Shown: positions 1 through 9,146, counted from the stretch's first letter. The stretch is 64,000 nucleotides of DNA from Bacillus fungorum (GCF_002746455.1 NZ_NWUW01000009.1:104656-168655); one strand, 5' to 3'. The notes: a model not told the origin generated them from the sequence alone. A program made the numbers and translations.

Positions 1-616
1 ATATATTTTTCAAACCTATATTAATCATGGAAATGACATCAATCGCGTTCACACCTTGATGCGGGCGTGCCCCATGTGCATCTTCCCCATGAATCGTACC
101 TTCTAAAAATCCTGCCGCTCCGTGACGAATAGAAGGAGCAGCTTGTTTCAAAGGCAGTTCTTCAATTGGGCGCAAATGAACACCGAATAGGAAATTCGCA
201 TCATCCACAGCACCTTTCTCTACCATCTTTAAAGCTCCATTCCCCTTCTCTTCTGCCGGCTGAAAAACAAATCTAACAGTACCGCTATCCCATCTCATAT
301 TTTTCAATTGTAAAATAAGCCCCATTACAATTGTCATATGTGCATCGTGACCACATGAATGATTCGCTTTAAATTCTCCGTCTACTTCTTGCCAAAGTGC
401 ATCCATATCAGCACGAATTGCAATAACTGGATTCCCGCTTCCGATTTCAGCAATCACGCCTGGGCAATCATCAAATATCTTATATGAAATTCCTTCTTCT
501 TTTAAAAAGTTAGTAATATACGCTGTCGTTTCATACTCTTTCCAACTCACTTCAGGGTTTTCATGTAAATGCTGAAAAATTTCCGTTAAACGCTCTTGTA
601 GTTCTAATGTTTTCAA
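1..616 (-). CDS. M20 family amidohydrolase / peptidase, 3' part outside window
   Basis: N-terminal about 205 residues of a zinc-dependent M20 (amidohydrolase/carboxypeptidase) enzyme that cleaves N-acyl or peptide bonds in the cytoplasm. Visible metal and catalytic motifs are RADMDAL near residue 70, CGHDAHM near residue 90 and QPAEE near residue 120, in the family order. I chose the TTG start at 616 because it follows an AGGAGA ribosome binding site after 8 bases and no ATG fits. It is divergent from the NhaC antiporter and near a dipeptide epimerase, so peptide or acyl-amino-acid use is plausible. The substrate cannot be told from sequence. The C-terminal end lies beyond the window. Confidence 0.9.
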   Translation of the reverse strand, partial: MKTLELQERLTEIFQHLHENPEVSWKEYETTAYITNFLKEEGISYKIFDDCPGVIAEIGSGNPVIAIRADMDALWQEVDGEFKANHSCGHDAHMTIVMGLILQLKNMRWDSGTVRFVFQPAEEKGNGALKMVEKGAVDDANFLFGVHLRPIEELPLKQAAPSIRHGAAGFLEGTIHGEDAHGARPHQGVNAIDVISMINIGLKNI

Positions 617-688
617 AGCTACATTCTCCTTCCCAAATTCCAAAACCATTCAGGTTAATTATACTTATGAAAAACAGATGTTTTTATG

Positions 689-717
689 AACATATTGAAT
701 TTTAAGAAAAAAGTCAA
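689..717 (-). promoter_or_regulatory. Sigma-A promoter candidate for the M20 gene
   Basis: On the minus strand a TTGACT -35 box (712-717) and a TATGTT -10 box (689-694) are 17 bp apart. They lie about 75 bp upstream of the TTG start. Confidence 0.45.
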
Positions 718-808
718 TTGTTTATTTTTAAATACTTCAAAAGCTTACCCTACATCCATATTACAAACTAAACGAACAACTAGAACATTCCCTATTTTCT
801 GTTTTTTG

Positions 809-838
809 TTGACGCTTACATATATTTTTAGTTATCAT
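809..838 (+). promoter_or_regulatory. Sigma-A promoter candidate for nhaC
   Basis: TTGACG (809-814) and TATCAT (833-838) are separated by 18 bp, about 70 bp before the antiporter start. The rest of the 290-bp divergent gap (617-908) is AT-rich and shows nothing else convincing. Confidence 0.4.
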
Positions 839-908
839 AACTTAATAAACGTCTATTTTACGACAATTCTAAAAATACAAACAAAGATACGTAACAAGGA
901 GGAAATTT

Positions 909-2330
909 ATGAAAAAAGAAATACCTTTTGGAATAGCGATTATCCCTATTATCATTACCGTCGCAGTTATGATGGTTACAATTGTTGTATTAAAACAAAG
1001 TCCTCACGTTCCACTTATTATTGGTACAACCGTTGCCTCTATCGTTGCTTGGCGTTACGGTTACAAATGGAATGATCTTGAAGAGGCAATGTATAAAGGG
1101 ATTCGTCTTGCATTACCCGCTATCGTCATTATTATTCTTGTTGGGTTAACAATCGGTGCTTGGATTGGCGGTGGAATCGTCGCAACAATGATCTACTACG
1201 GTTTAAAGCTTTTAACTCCATCATTATTTTTAGTTTCAATTACCGTGATTTGTTCTATTGTTGCATTAGCAATTGGTAGCTCTTGGTCTACAATGGGGAC
1301 AATTGGTGTTGCAGGAATGGGAATTGGCCTAAGTATGGGAATCCCAGCTCCAATGGTTGCCGGTGCTATCATTTCCGGTTCTTATTTCGGCGATAAAATG
1401 TCACCGCTTTCAGACACAACTAACTTAGCCGCGGGATTAACCAATACAGATTTATTTGCACACATTCGTCATATGTTATTTACTACAGTTCCAGGTTTAA
1501 TTATTACTCTTATCGTCTACGCTTTCTTAGGAAGAAACTTCGGCGCTAACAATATTGATGCGAAAAGCATCGATCAAACGCTACAAGTATTGCAACAAAA
1601 CTTTGTTATTTCACCTTTTTTATTAATTATACCCATAGTCGTTATGGTATTGGTCGCTAAAAAAGTCCCTGCTATACCAGCTATTCTCGTAGGTATTATT
1701 TTAGGATTTCTATCCCAAGTCTTTATTCAAGGTGGTTCTATTTCAGCATCTGTCGGTGCACTCCAAGCTGGATTTGTTATAGACACTGGAAACAAGCTAG
1801 TAGACGAACTATTTAACCGCGGCGGCTTAGATTCGATGATGAATACAGTCTCTATGACAATTGTCGCTATGACTTTTGGAGGAGTACTAGAACATACTGG
1901 CATTCTTCGCTCAATTGTAAATCAAATTTTAAAATTAGCGACATCAGCAAAAGGGCTTATTGCTTCTACTATCGCTTCATGTTTTGCAACAAACCTTACT
2001 TGCTCTGAACAATATATTTCGATTGTTGTTCCTTCAAGAATGTACGCAAATGCATACACAGAAAAAGGACTCCATTCTAAAAATTTATCCAGAGCATTAG
2101 AAGATGGTGGAACATTAACTTCTGTCTTCGTACCTTGGAATACATGTGGTGTATTTATACTCGCAACACTTGGAGTTGGCGCATTCGAATATGCTCCTTA
2201 TGCTATATTGAATTTCATCGTACCTATTATCTCGATCATTTACGGCATAACTGGTCTCACAATTACGAAACTATCCGACATTGAAAAAGCGGAACTACTA
2301 AAAAAACAAAAGTCTCAATTAGAAGCTTAA
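909..2330 (+). CDS. nhaC: NhaC family Na+/H+ antiporter
   Basis: Secondary transporter of 473 aa exchanging Na+ (or a related small solute) for protons across the cytoplasmic membrane. About 11-12 hydrophobic segments are visible. The family-type motifs GSSWSTMGTIG (near residue 120) and SGSYFGDKMSPLSDTTNLA (near residue 160) are intact. AGGAGGAAATTT precedes the ATG. The 3' end overlaps the convergent regulator gene by 12 bp. Some NhaC-family proteins exchange organic acids, and the neighbouring peptide and epimerase genes leave that possible, so the exact substrate is inference. Confidence 0.9.
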   Translation: MKKEIPFGIAIIPIIITVAVMMVTIVVLKQSPHVPLIIGTTVASIVAWRYGYKWNDLEEAMYKGIRLALPAIVIIILVGLTIGAWIGGGIVATMIYYGLKLLTPSLFLVSITVICSIVALAIGSSWSTMGTIGVAGMGIGLSMGIPAPMVAGAIISGSYFGDKMSPLSDTTNLAAGLTNTDLFAHIRHMLFTTVPGLIITLIVYAFLGRNFGANNIDAKSIDQTLQVLQQNFVISPFLLIIPIVVMVLVAKKVPAIPAILVGIILGFLSQVFIQGGSISASVGALQAGFVIDTGNKLVDELFNRGGLDSMMNTVSMTIVAMTFGGVLEHTGILRSIVNQILKLATSAKGLIASTIASCFATNLTCSEQYISIVVPSRMYANAYTEKGLHSKNLSRALEDGGTLTSVFVPWNTCGVFILATLGVGAFEYAPYAILNFIVPIISIIYGITGLTITKLSDIEKAELLKKQKSQLEA

Positions 2331-3590
2331 AGATAACGGTAAATTCAGTTCATATATTGCGCGAGGGCGCCCTTGTTGATATGGCATTTCCTCGCCGCAA
2401 ATATGAGCATACCCATAATCAACTAGTTTCTTTAATAGCCTTTCAGTTGATCGCCGAGTCACTTGTAAGTATTCAGAAAGATCTGCTGCTGTAAACTTCA
2501 ATGACGGATGCGATTGACTAAATTGAATAATTTTTGATAAGTTTGCTGGACTAAGTTTCGTTTCTTTCGCTATTTTCATTAGTTCCGGTTTGTCATTCTT
2601 CAAGCTTTGTACTCTCTGTTCTTTCGGGAATGGCCCAAATAGTTCTTTATCACTTGTTAGTATATAAAAACAGTGATCTATTGGATTATTCTTCGCGAAA
2701 CCTTGAGCGATTTTAGCATTTTGTTCTGCTTCTTTCACAGTTTTTCCGTAACCAAATCCAATAGCTATCGTTCCTTCTATGCTCGCAAATAAATTGTTTA
2801 TCATATTTGTTTTTATAATCGATTCAATATCACCTCGAGTCGTATACAAAATGAACATCATTTCATCAACTTTTTTAAATGAACCACGTAGTTCTTTTGA
2901 AATGACATCTAATTGCTCAAGCAAACCTTCTCGTAATTCTAAAGAAGAAATAATACAAGCACCAACAGTCGCTGAATGACTTTTTGCTAACTCAGCTTTT
3001 ATTTTTGCATCTTTTAACCCATGTATAATGGCTTGCTTCGGATCTATCATACGTTCTGAAGGAATACCTATTTTTTGAAGTTCATCATAGACAGCGTGAA
3101 TACTAGTTAAAGCTAAAAGAGCCTCTCCAGATTCATATTTAGCTACATGAAAATCAATAACTCTATTTATTTCATCTTTACTCCATAGCATATTTTCATA
3201 ATCAAACACTTGTGGACTTTCTTTTATACCGATATCTTGGAACACATTTATAATAAATGAGCGGTCTACTAAATCAATTGAAATTTTATGTGGTTGAATC
3301 CCTTGGTGATACATAACAGAAAGAATGGAAGATGCGACAGTTGTCTCGTCTTGTTGTAAGTACATACTTGGAATTCGTAATTGTTCTCTTATTTCTTTTG
3401 CCATATAATAAGGTAAAGCACCTGAGAAAAAGATGAAATCACAAGGCTTTAAACGCTTTAATAGTTCAGAAGATTCTGCCGGATGAAGGTAAATATATGG
3501 ATCAATCTCTATTTCTTCTATTTTATGAGCAATAGGTAAAAGTGTCTCCATAAACTCTTTTGAACCGACAACTGCAATTTTTATCATCAT
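2319..3590 (-). CDS. Transcriptional regulator with GGDEF/GTP-cyclohydrolase-III-like domain and C-terminal helix-turn-helix
   Basis: A 423-aa soluble protein. The N-terminal half (1-200) resembles an alpha/beta sensor fold, opening with IKIAVVGSKEF. Residues about 225-320 look like a degenerate GGDEF/GTP cyclohydrolase III-type domain (IAIGFGYGKTVKEAEQNA) without a GGDEF signature. The last 70 residues form a winged helix (FTAADLSEYLQVTRRSTERL). It lies between the antiporter and the divergently transcribed epimerase, 92 bp from the epimerase start, which fits control of these neighbours. The ligand is unknown and the domain naming is from motif resemblance only. Confidence 0.75.
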   Translation of the reverse strand: MMIKIAVVGSKEFMETLLPIAHKIEEIEIDPYIYLHPAESSELLKRLKPCDFIFFSGALPYYMAKEIREQLRIPSMYLQQDETTVASSILSVMYHQGIQPHKISIDLVDRSFIINVFQDIGIKESPQVFDYENMLWSKDEINRVIDFHVAKYESGEALLALTSIHAVYDELQKIGIPSERMIDPKQAIIHGLKDAKIKAELAKSHSATVGACIISSLELREGLLEQLDVISKELRGSFKKVDEMMFILYTTRGDIESIIKTNMINNLFASIEGTIAIGFGYGKTVKEAEQNAKIAQGFAKNNPIDHCFYILTSDKELFGPFPKEQRVQSLKNDKPELMKIAKETKLSPANLSKIIQFSQSHPSLKFTAADLSEYLQVTRRSTERLLKKLVDYGYAHICGEEMPYQQGRPRAIYELNLPLSLSF

Positions 3591-3682
3591 TTCTCTAACT
3601 CCTTATCATTAATTAACGACTATTTAACGTCAACTATATCAAATGTACAAAACTATTGTAAACAGGAAGGGGTCTCTACCTA

Positions 3683-4792
3683 ATGAAAATTACAGCTATT
3701 CATCTTTATTCAATTCGTTTACCGCTTCGCGATCCGTTTGTTATTAGTTACGGTTCTTATTCTGATATGCCTTCTATTATCGTCAAAATAGAAACAGATG
3801 AAGGCATTATCGGTTACGGTGAAGGCGTTGCTGATGATCACGTTACAGGCGAATCATGGGAAAGTACTTTCCATACTTTAAAGCATACACTAGCTCCTGC
3901 CCTTATCGGCCAAAATCCAATGAATATCGAAAAAATACACGATATGATGGACAATACAATTTACGGTGTTCCAACAGCGAAAGCCGCAATTGATATTGCT
4001 TGCTTTGATATAATGGGTAAAAAATTAAATCAACCTGTATATCAATTAATTGGCGGGCGCTATCATGCAGAGTTTCCTGTCACTCACGTATTAAGTATCG
4101 CAGACCCAGAAGAAATGGCCGAAGAAGCTGCCTCTATGATTCAGAAAGGTTACCAATCTTTCAAAATGAAAGTCGGTACAAATGTAAAAGAAGATGTAAA
4201 ACGTATTGAAGCTGTACGAGAGCGTGTAGGAAATGACATCGCGATTCGCGTTGATGTAAACCAAGGTTGGAAAAATAGTGCAAACACATTAACAGCACTT
4301 CGTTCATTAGGACATTTAAACATCGATTGGATTGAACAGCCTGTCATCGCAGACGATATTGATGCAATGGCTCATATTCGTTCTAAAACAGACCTTCCAC
4401 TTATGATTGACGAAGGATTAAAGAGCTCTCGTGAAATGCGCCAAATTATTAAATTAGACGCTGCTGATAAAGTAAATATAAAACTAATGAAATGCGGCGG
4501 CATATATCCAGCTGTAAAACTTGCTCATCAAGCTGAAATGGCGGGCATTGAATGCCAAGTTGGGTCCATGGTCGAATCATCTGTTGCCTCTTCCGCAGGA
4601 TTCCATGTCGCTTTCTCGAAAAAAATCATTACGAGCGTCGAGCTAACGGGTCCATTAAAGTTCACGAAAGACATCGGAAACTTACATTACGACGTACCAT
4701 TTATTCGCTTAAACGAAAAGCCAGGACTCGGCATTGAAATAAATGAGGATATCCTGCAAGAACTCACCGTCTTTCAAGACGTTGTACGCTAA
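3683..4792 (+). CDS. Dipeptide epimerase, enolase superfamily (L-Ala-D/L-Glu epimerase type)
   Basis: A 369-aa cytoplasmic enzyme that racemises the alpha carbon of the second residue in dipeptides, classically L-Ala-D-Glu released from murein. The catalytic set of the muconate-lactonising subgroup is present: KxK at K161/K163, metal ligands D191, E218 and D243, and the opposite-face lysine K267. Family length is normal. AAGGGG precedes the ATG. The stop is followed after 14 bp by the GNAT gene with its own AGGAGG, so the two are probably co-transcribed. Specificity for Ala-Glu over other dipeptides is inferred from family and neighbours. Confidence 0.88.
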   Translation: MKITAIHLYSIRLPLRDPFVISYGSYSDMPSIIVKIETDEGIIGYGEGVADDHVTGESWESTFHTLKHTLAPALIGQNPMNIEKIHDMMDNTIYGVPTAKAAIDIACFDIMGKKLNQPVYQLIGGRYHAEFPVTHVLSIADPEEMAEEAASMIQKGYQSFKMKVGTNVKEDVKRIEAVRERVGNDIAIRVDVNQGWKNSANTLTALRSLGHLNIDWIEQPVIADDIDAMAHIRSKTDLPLMIDEGLKSSREMRQIIKLDAADKVNIKLMKCGGIYPAVKLAHQAEMAGIECQVGSMVESSVASSAGFHVAFSKKIITSVELTGPLKFTKDIGNLHYDVPFIRLNEKPGLGIEINEDILQELTVFQDVVR

Positions 4793-4806
4793 AGGAGGAC
4801 TAACGC

Positions 4807-5502
4807 ATGACAGTTCTATACAAAGGATCATTAAAACAAAATAACGATCCATTTCATGTTACATTACTATCAAGAGAGCACATCGAACAAATTTTATTAC
4901 TACAGAACGTTGTAGTTGAAGCACTGGAAGATAAAAGTCGTTTACAACCACTTTCACAAGAAGAATTTCAATATATTTTAGAAGGAAATGGCATGATGAT
5001 CGGTGCTTTTATCGAAACCGAACTCATCGCATTTCGTGCCCTACTCGTCCCTCCTATCGACGATGAACATTTAGGACTTGATATCGGCTTACCAGAAAGT
5101 GAACTGCACCGCGTCATCTATCAAGAAATATCAAACGTTCATCCGAACTGCCGAGGAAATGGAATGCAAAAAATATTAGCGACAGTCATCATGGATGAAT
5201 TACAAAAAGAAGATAGCAACTACGACTATGTTTGCTGCACCGTTGCACCTTTTAACATTCCAAGTTTAAAAGATAAGTTCGCACAAGGGATGGAGATTGC
5301 TGCGCTGAAGGAGAAGTATGGCGGGAGTATGCGGTATGTTTTTGTGAAGGAACTGCGTGGGGCCAAGGAAAGAGATTGGACGGATGTTAAGAGTGTTCCG
5401 ATGAGTGACGCTAATGGACAGCAAACGTTAATTTCAGAAGGCTATCTTGGGTATGAGATGAAGAAAGTGGATGGAGATTTTGTTTTGAAGTTTGGACGAT
5501 GA
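4807..5502 (+). CDS. GNAT family N-acetyltransferase
   Basis: A 231-aa protein with a single GNAT fold. The acetyl-CoA pyrophosphate loop is visible as NVHPNCRGNGMQKIL around residues 112-126. It probably acetylates a small amine or amino-acid/peptide substrate, which is not predictable. It follows the epimerase by 14 bp with an AAAGGAGGA ribosome binding site, giving a two-gene unit. Base use changes inside the gene: from about 5285 codons shift to AAG, GAG, CTG and GGG where the first two thirds use AAA, GAA and TTA. The reading frame is intact throughout. Confidence 0.82.
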   Translation: MTVLYKGSLKQNNDPFHVTLLSREHIEQILLLQNVVVEALEDKSRLQPLSQEEFQYILEGNGMMIGAFIETELIAFRALLVPPIDDEHLGLDIGLPESELHRVIYQEISNVHPNCRGNGMQKILATVIMDELQKEDSNYDYVCCTVAPFNIPSLKDKFAQGMEIAALKEKYGGSMRYVFVKELRGAKERDWTDVKSVPMSDANGQQTLISEGYLGYEMKKVDGDFVLKFGR

Positions 5503-5514
5503 TTACTACGCCAG

Positions 5515-5548
5515 AAAAAAGGAGATGTCTGCTGTGACATCTCCTTTT
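5515..5548 (+). terminator. Intrinsic terminator after the epimerase-GNAT unit
   Basis: Perfect 9-bp stem GGAGATGTC/GACATCTCC (5521-5544) with A-rich left and TTTT right flanks, just downstream of the GNAT stop. Confidence 0.8.
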
Positions 5549-5642
5549 GCTTTATCTTTATTGAACATATCGACCGCAACTCCAAATATATTGACTTACC
5601 GACAAGTATTGACTATAATCGCAACCTATATAAAGCGCACCA

Positions 5643-6350
5643 CTAAACCGTCATCTTCCAACTAGATAACGCTAACCAATTCTCCATTTCCTTATAATCA
5701 GGCATTATTTTCCCTACAAGACGCCAAAAAGATCGATCATGATTTAAATGAACCATATGACACATTTCGTGAACAACTACATAGTCAATTACTTGCTGTG
5801 GTGCCATCGCTAGCTTCCAATTGAATGTTAGTTGTAAATTTGAATCGCAAGTACCCCACGTACGACTACTATCTGTAATACGAATAGAACGCGGTTTTGT
5901 TTTGAAATTACTTTGATGCACTTTAATACTCTTCTCTACTAACGACTTACACTGCTTATAGTAAAATCGTTTTAAAGCTTGTTGTATTTTCTCATCCTTA
6001 AGCTCATTCACATAAATATGTAGCTTATCTTCTTCAAACACTGCATTGTCTTGCGTAATACTTGCATCTTGAGAAATTTGTATTGGATACGTATTCCCTA
6101 AGTACAGAAAACCCTCTCCTTGATCATAATCCTTTTCCTGTGGTCCAAGCGATCTCTCTTGCATTTCCTTACGTGTTTTCTGAATCCAATTCCATTTCTC
6201 TTCTAGCAACTGAACTACGTATTCAACTGGTGTACCTTTTGGAGCCTGCACTTCCACATTTCCGTACGAATCTACAAAAAGACGCACCGATTTTTTCTTT
6301 TTATAAGTTATATGAAAATTAATTGTCTCACCTAAATATGTATGTACCAT
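5643..6350 (-). CDS. YgjP/M48-type metallopeptidase (DUF45)
   Basis: A 235-aa protein with a C-terminal zinc protease signature HEMCH (about residue 195) followed by HLNHDRSFW, as in the YgjP-like DUF45/SprT-like metallopeptidase group. No signal peptide or membrane segment, so cytoplasmic. The N-terminal half is a beta-rich domain rich in Lys. Its physiological substrate is unknown; members are often linked to restriction or DNA-protein processing loci, but nothing here shows that. It is convergent with the GNAT gene. Confidence 0.85.
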   Translation of the reverse strand: MVHTYLGETINFHITYKKKKSVRLFVDSYGNVEVQAPKGTPVEYVVQLLEEKWNWIQKTRKEMQERSLGPQEKDYDQGEGFLYLGNTYPIQISQDASITQDNAVFEEDKLHIYVNELKDEKIQQALKRFYYKQCKSLVEKSIKVHQSNFKTKPRSIRITDSSRTWGTCDSNLQLTFNWKLAMAPQQVIDYVVVHEMCHMVHLNHDRSFWRLVGKIMPDYKEMENWLALSSWKMTV

Positions 6351-6379
6351 TTCATCACCTAACGTATTATTTTACAAAT

Positions 6380-6410
6380 AAAAAAGAGTAGGATACAAAC
6401 GCCCTACTCT
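6380..6410 (-). terminator. Intrinsic terminator of the DUF1456 gene
   Basis: 8-bp stem AGAGTAGG/CCTACTCT (6385-6410), followed in the minus direction by a T run at 6380-6384. Confidence 0.75.
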
Positions 6411-6444
6411 ACCTATTATATCATTTATCGCTTTAACGGAATCA

Positions 6445-6963
6445 TTACCCTCTATACTTTACACCTAATCCCTTAATGAAATTCCTTGCGTATCTATCGC
6501 CGCACTCTTTGTAATTTTTATGGCCTTTTTTTCTTAATAGAGCGCCTAACTCTCCTTTTGTTACCGTAACACCTACGCTATCTAATATATCAAGTACATC
6601 CTCACTCGTTAAAGATAGTGCGATTTTCATTTTCTTTAGAAGAAGGTTATTCGCACTATCTTTACTTTGTACAGGTGCCGGTTGTCCTGGTTTCGGATCT
6701 TGCTTCCCTCTTTTTAAAGTAATAAATCCATTTAAAAATGCCTCTAACATCATCATGTCGCATGTTAATACGTACTCATCTTCGATTACATCATCATTTT
6801 CAGCTTCATGCTGAGGAGCTCTCTTTATTTTTGTAAGCATATCAACTACGTCTTCTTTCGTTACTTCCATACCACCAAGTTTAAAGATCTCTACCATATC
6901 TATATCTTTTATATCTAAAGCGTACCTTACTCTTTTTAATATATCGTTGTTGCTCATTGCCAT
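6445..6963 (-). CDS. DUF1456 family protein (YehS-like)
   Basis: A 172-aa cytoplasmic protein of two DUF1456 repeats: residues about 4-75 (NDILKRVRYALDIKDIDMVE) and about 100-170 (NNLLLKKMKIALSLTSEDVL), joined by a Pro/Gln-rich linker. Molecular function of the family is not established. The ATG follows AGGAGGAAAAACA and the next gene upstream is divergent in regulation, so it appears to be a single-gene unit. The 285-bp gap upstream (6964-7248) is AT-rich and I see no gene in it. Confidence 0.85.
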   Translation of the reverse strand: MAMSNNDILKRVRYALDIKDIDMVEIFKLGGMEVTKEDVVDMLTKIKRAPQHEAENDDVIEDEYVLTCDMMMLEAFLNGFITLKRGKQDPKPGQPAPVQSKDSANNLLLKKMKIALSLTSEDVLDILDSVGVTVTKGELGALLRKKGHKNYKECGDRYARNFIKGLGVKYRG

Positions 6964-7248
6964 TGTTTTTCCTCCTGAAATGTTGATTATTTATATAGCA
7001 GTTAAAGTTTATCCTTTAACATGCTTTGAATTATCATCTTTACTATAACGTTTTAGTTAATGTTCGCTAAATTAATACTTTAACATTTTAAAGGTGTGTT
7101 TTGTAGTCTTATCCGGATTAATACTTGTAAAGGGTATATCGCAATCCAAATAATAGTTTGATTCTATGGAAAGGTTAAAATTACTGTATCATTATTTCTA
7201 CACTGCTCAATTTCATTCAATTTAACTAATAACATACACCATTTCCCA

Positions 7249-7989
7249 TTATTTTTTATAATATACTGTTGTACCAATATCAGATATAAAACTGATTACT
7301 TTTACACTTCCTCCGATGGCACCTACTTTCACTTCTATTTTTGAAGGTGAAGGCAGACTAGCGCTACTATAATTATAAAAAATGTAAGGGGATTCCTTAC
7401 GAGAATCTAGAAGAACGGCATCATCAGGCAGGATTGAATTTATTATACGATCCGCTTCTTCCAAAGAAATCGGTTCATTATCTAACCGAACAGTTAAAGT
7501 TTCAATGAGACTTTTTGATATATGACCATATAGATCGCCCGATAAACTATATGAGTATGTGTCAAATTCTGATTTATATTGATCAGAAGCGATTTTTTTA
7601 AGTTCTTCTGATTTATCTCCAATTTTAATTTCATTTTGAACTAAAGAATACACTGTTATTTTTTCCGTAGAGGGATTATCTAAATTATCATTGGCAATCT
7701 CTGTTTCATTTTCCACTGGTTTATCCTCATAAGTCATTTCAATAAATTTCACATTACCATCCTGGTCACAGTCCAACCAAACACTAACGTTTTTATTTTT
7801 GAAAGCTCCATCTACACTTACAGATATGCTACCGCCTCCAGTTCCAGAAAACTTCTCAATCTGCACACTTTCCGCATCATTTCCTCGAACATCGTATTTT
7901 GCATATCCTTCTGCCTCAGTGCCTTCTGATTCCACTTTAGTACCTAACGTGATATCAAGACCTAATAATTTGAAGGCATCCTTCAACAT
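7249..7989 (-). CDS. Hypothetical protein beside the ter cluster
   Basis: A 246-aa protein I do not recognise. It has no signal peptide or transmembrane segment. Residues 1-90 are beta-rich with a Gly stretch (FSGTGGGSISVSVDG) and a DCDQDGN loop. A polar linker (about 90-110, Asn/Glu-rich) separates this from a 135-residue C-terminal domain. AGGAGATTATT precedes the ATG. It starts 9 bp after the stop of the small membrane ORF and both are divergent from terD, so a bicistron is likely. A link to the tellurite/stress genes is only positional inference. Confidence 0.6.
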   Translation of the reverse strand: MLKDAFKLLGLDITLGTKVESEGTEAEGYAKYDVRGNDAESVQIEKFSGTGGGSISVSVDGAFKNKNVSVWLDCDQDGNVKFIEMTYEDKPVENETEIANDNLDNPSTEKITVYSLVQNEIKIGDKSEELKKIASDQYKSEFDTYSYSLSGDLYGHISKSLIETLTVRLDNEPISLEEADRIINSILPDDAVLLDSRKESPYIFYNYSSASLPSPSKIEVKVGAIGGSVKVISFISDIGTTVYYKK

Positions 7990-7998
7990 AATAATCTC

Positions 7999-8283
7999 CT
8001 AAAAATAATTTTTGGATGAATGACTTATAGTTTCAAAAAAGGATTCAGGTTCGAGAAAATCCCCCTTCGTAATAAAATAAAAAATGGTTTCTGAACCCTC
8101 ATACTCCTTCAGTAAATCAATTACAACAGGACGTTCTTGATTCTCTAATCCTAAACCATTAAAAAAGTTAGGTTTTAGATAAAATTTTTCAATAATAAAA
8201 AGAATTACGCTACTAAGTCCCCACAAAATATTCCACACTAATCCAAAAGCATTATCAACTTTAAAAGAAGACCCATTATTCAA
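7999..8283 (-). CDS. Small hypothetical membrane protein, possibly 5'-truncated
   Basis: A 94-aa ORF with one hydrophobic segment (FGLVWNILWGLSSVILFII, about residues 13-31) and a soluble acidic tail. I do not recognise it. The best start is a TTG at 8283 with no good ribosome binding site. The frame stays open only seven codons further upstream (TAT TGG TAT GAA GAT CTT before the TTG) before a TAA. This looks like either a weakly translated gene or the surviving 3' part of a longer one. It lies 9 bp upstream of the next gene on the same strand. Confidence 0.4.
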   Translation of the reverse strand: MNNGSSFKVDNAFGLVWNILWGLSSVILFIIEKFYLKPNFFNGLGLENQERPVVIDLLKEYEGSETIFYFITKGDFLEPESFFETISHSSKNYF

Positions 8284-8504
8284 AAGATCTTCATACCAAT
8301 ATTAAATAATTAATCTCATGAATTATGTCGAAATAAGTCGATAATCATTTTTTTTAGAGGCTATTCATTTCTCATAAATTTTCGTAGAATAATAATGGCT
8401 CTCTAAACATGATATTTTCATCGCTTTATCTGAAGAATACATATTTATAATTTAGAAAATTTTACTTTTTTAATGCTAATTTTCAGGAAAGCGTTCAAAA
8501 ATGT

Positions 8505-8526
8505 GACTAATTAATACGACTAATTA
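8505..8526 (+). repeat. Direct repeat GACTAATTA x2 upstream of terD
   Basis: Two perfect copies of GACTAATTA (8505-8513 and 8518-8526) lie at a 13-bp period, about 45-60 bp before the first terD start. They may be a regulator site. No confident sigma-A promoter is seen in the 8284-8567 gap, which holds no gene. Confidence 0.4.
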
Positions 8527-8567
8527 GTTTATTAGGGGGACAAAAATAATTAAAAGGGGTTACAACA

Positions 8568-9146
8568 ATGGCATTATCTTTATCTAAAGGTCAAAAAATT
8601 GATTTAACAAAAACAAACCCTGGTCTTACAAAAGTTATAGTCGGACTTGGCTGGGATACAAATAAGTACGATGGAGGAACAGATTTCGACTTAGATGCTA
8701 GTGTTTTCCTTTTAGACTCTAATGGAAAATGTGCTTCCGAACAAGACTTCATTTTTTACAACCAACTTGAAGGTGGAAATGGTTCAGTAGTACATACAGG
8801 GGACAACCGTACTGGTGACGGTGATGGTGACGATGAACAAGTAAAGATCAACTTATCTAGCGTTCCAGCTAACGTTCAAAAAATTTCCTTTGTTATTACT
8901 ATTCATGATGCTGAAGCACGCAGCCAAAACTTCGGGCAAGTTTCTAATGCTTTTTGCCATATTGTGAACGAAGACACAAACCAAGAAGTTGCTCGTTATG
9001 ACCTGGGTGAAGACTTCTCAGTTGAAACAGCAATCATCGTTGGAGAATTATACCGCCATAATGGAGAATGGAAATTCTCAGCAGTAGGTTCTGGATATCA
9101 AGGTGGGTTAGCTCGTATTGCTACAGACTTTGGTTTACAAGTTTAA
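8568..9146 (+). CDS. terD: TerD family stress protein
   Basis: A 192-aa cytoplasmic protein, one TerD domain over its full length. Both calcium-binding motifs are intact: FDLDAS at residues 40-45 and the acidic loop [13 protein letters not shown] at 78-90. TerD proteins are induced by tellurite, envelope and phage stress and are thought to work with the membrane protein TerC; the biochemical role is not settled. AAAGGGG precedes the ATG. It is the first gene of a four-gene plus-strand cluster (8568-11327) that resembles B. subtilis yceCDEF in content. Confidence 0.93.
   Translation: MALSLSKGQKIDLTKTNPGLTKVIVGLGWDTNKYDGGTDFDLDASVFLLDSNGKCASEQDFIFYNQLEGGNGSVVHTGDNRTGDGDGDDEQVKINLSSVPANVQKISFVITIHDAEARSQNFGQVSNAFCHIVNEDTNQEVARYDLGEDFSVETAIIVGELYRHNGEWKFSAVGSGYQGGLARIATDFGLQV

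Noticed and set aside
686..1075. 129-codon plus-strand frame before and inside nhaC
   Set aside because: Overlaps the well-supported nhaC start in another frame, with Cys/Tyr-rich low-complexity product and no ribosome binding site.
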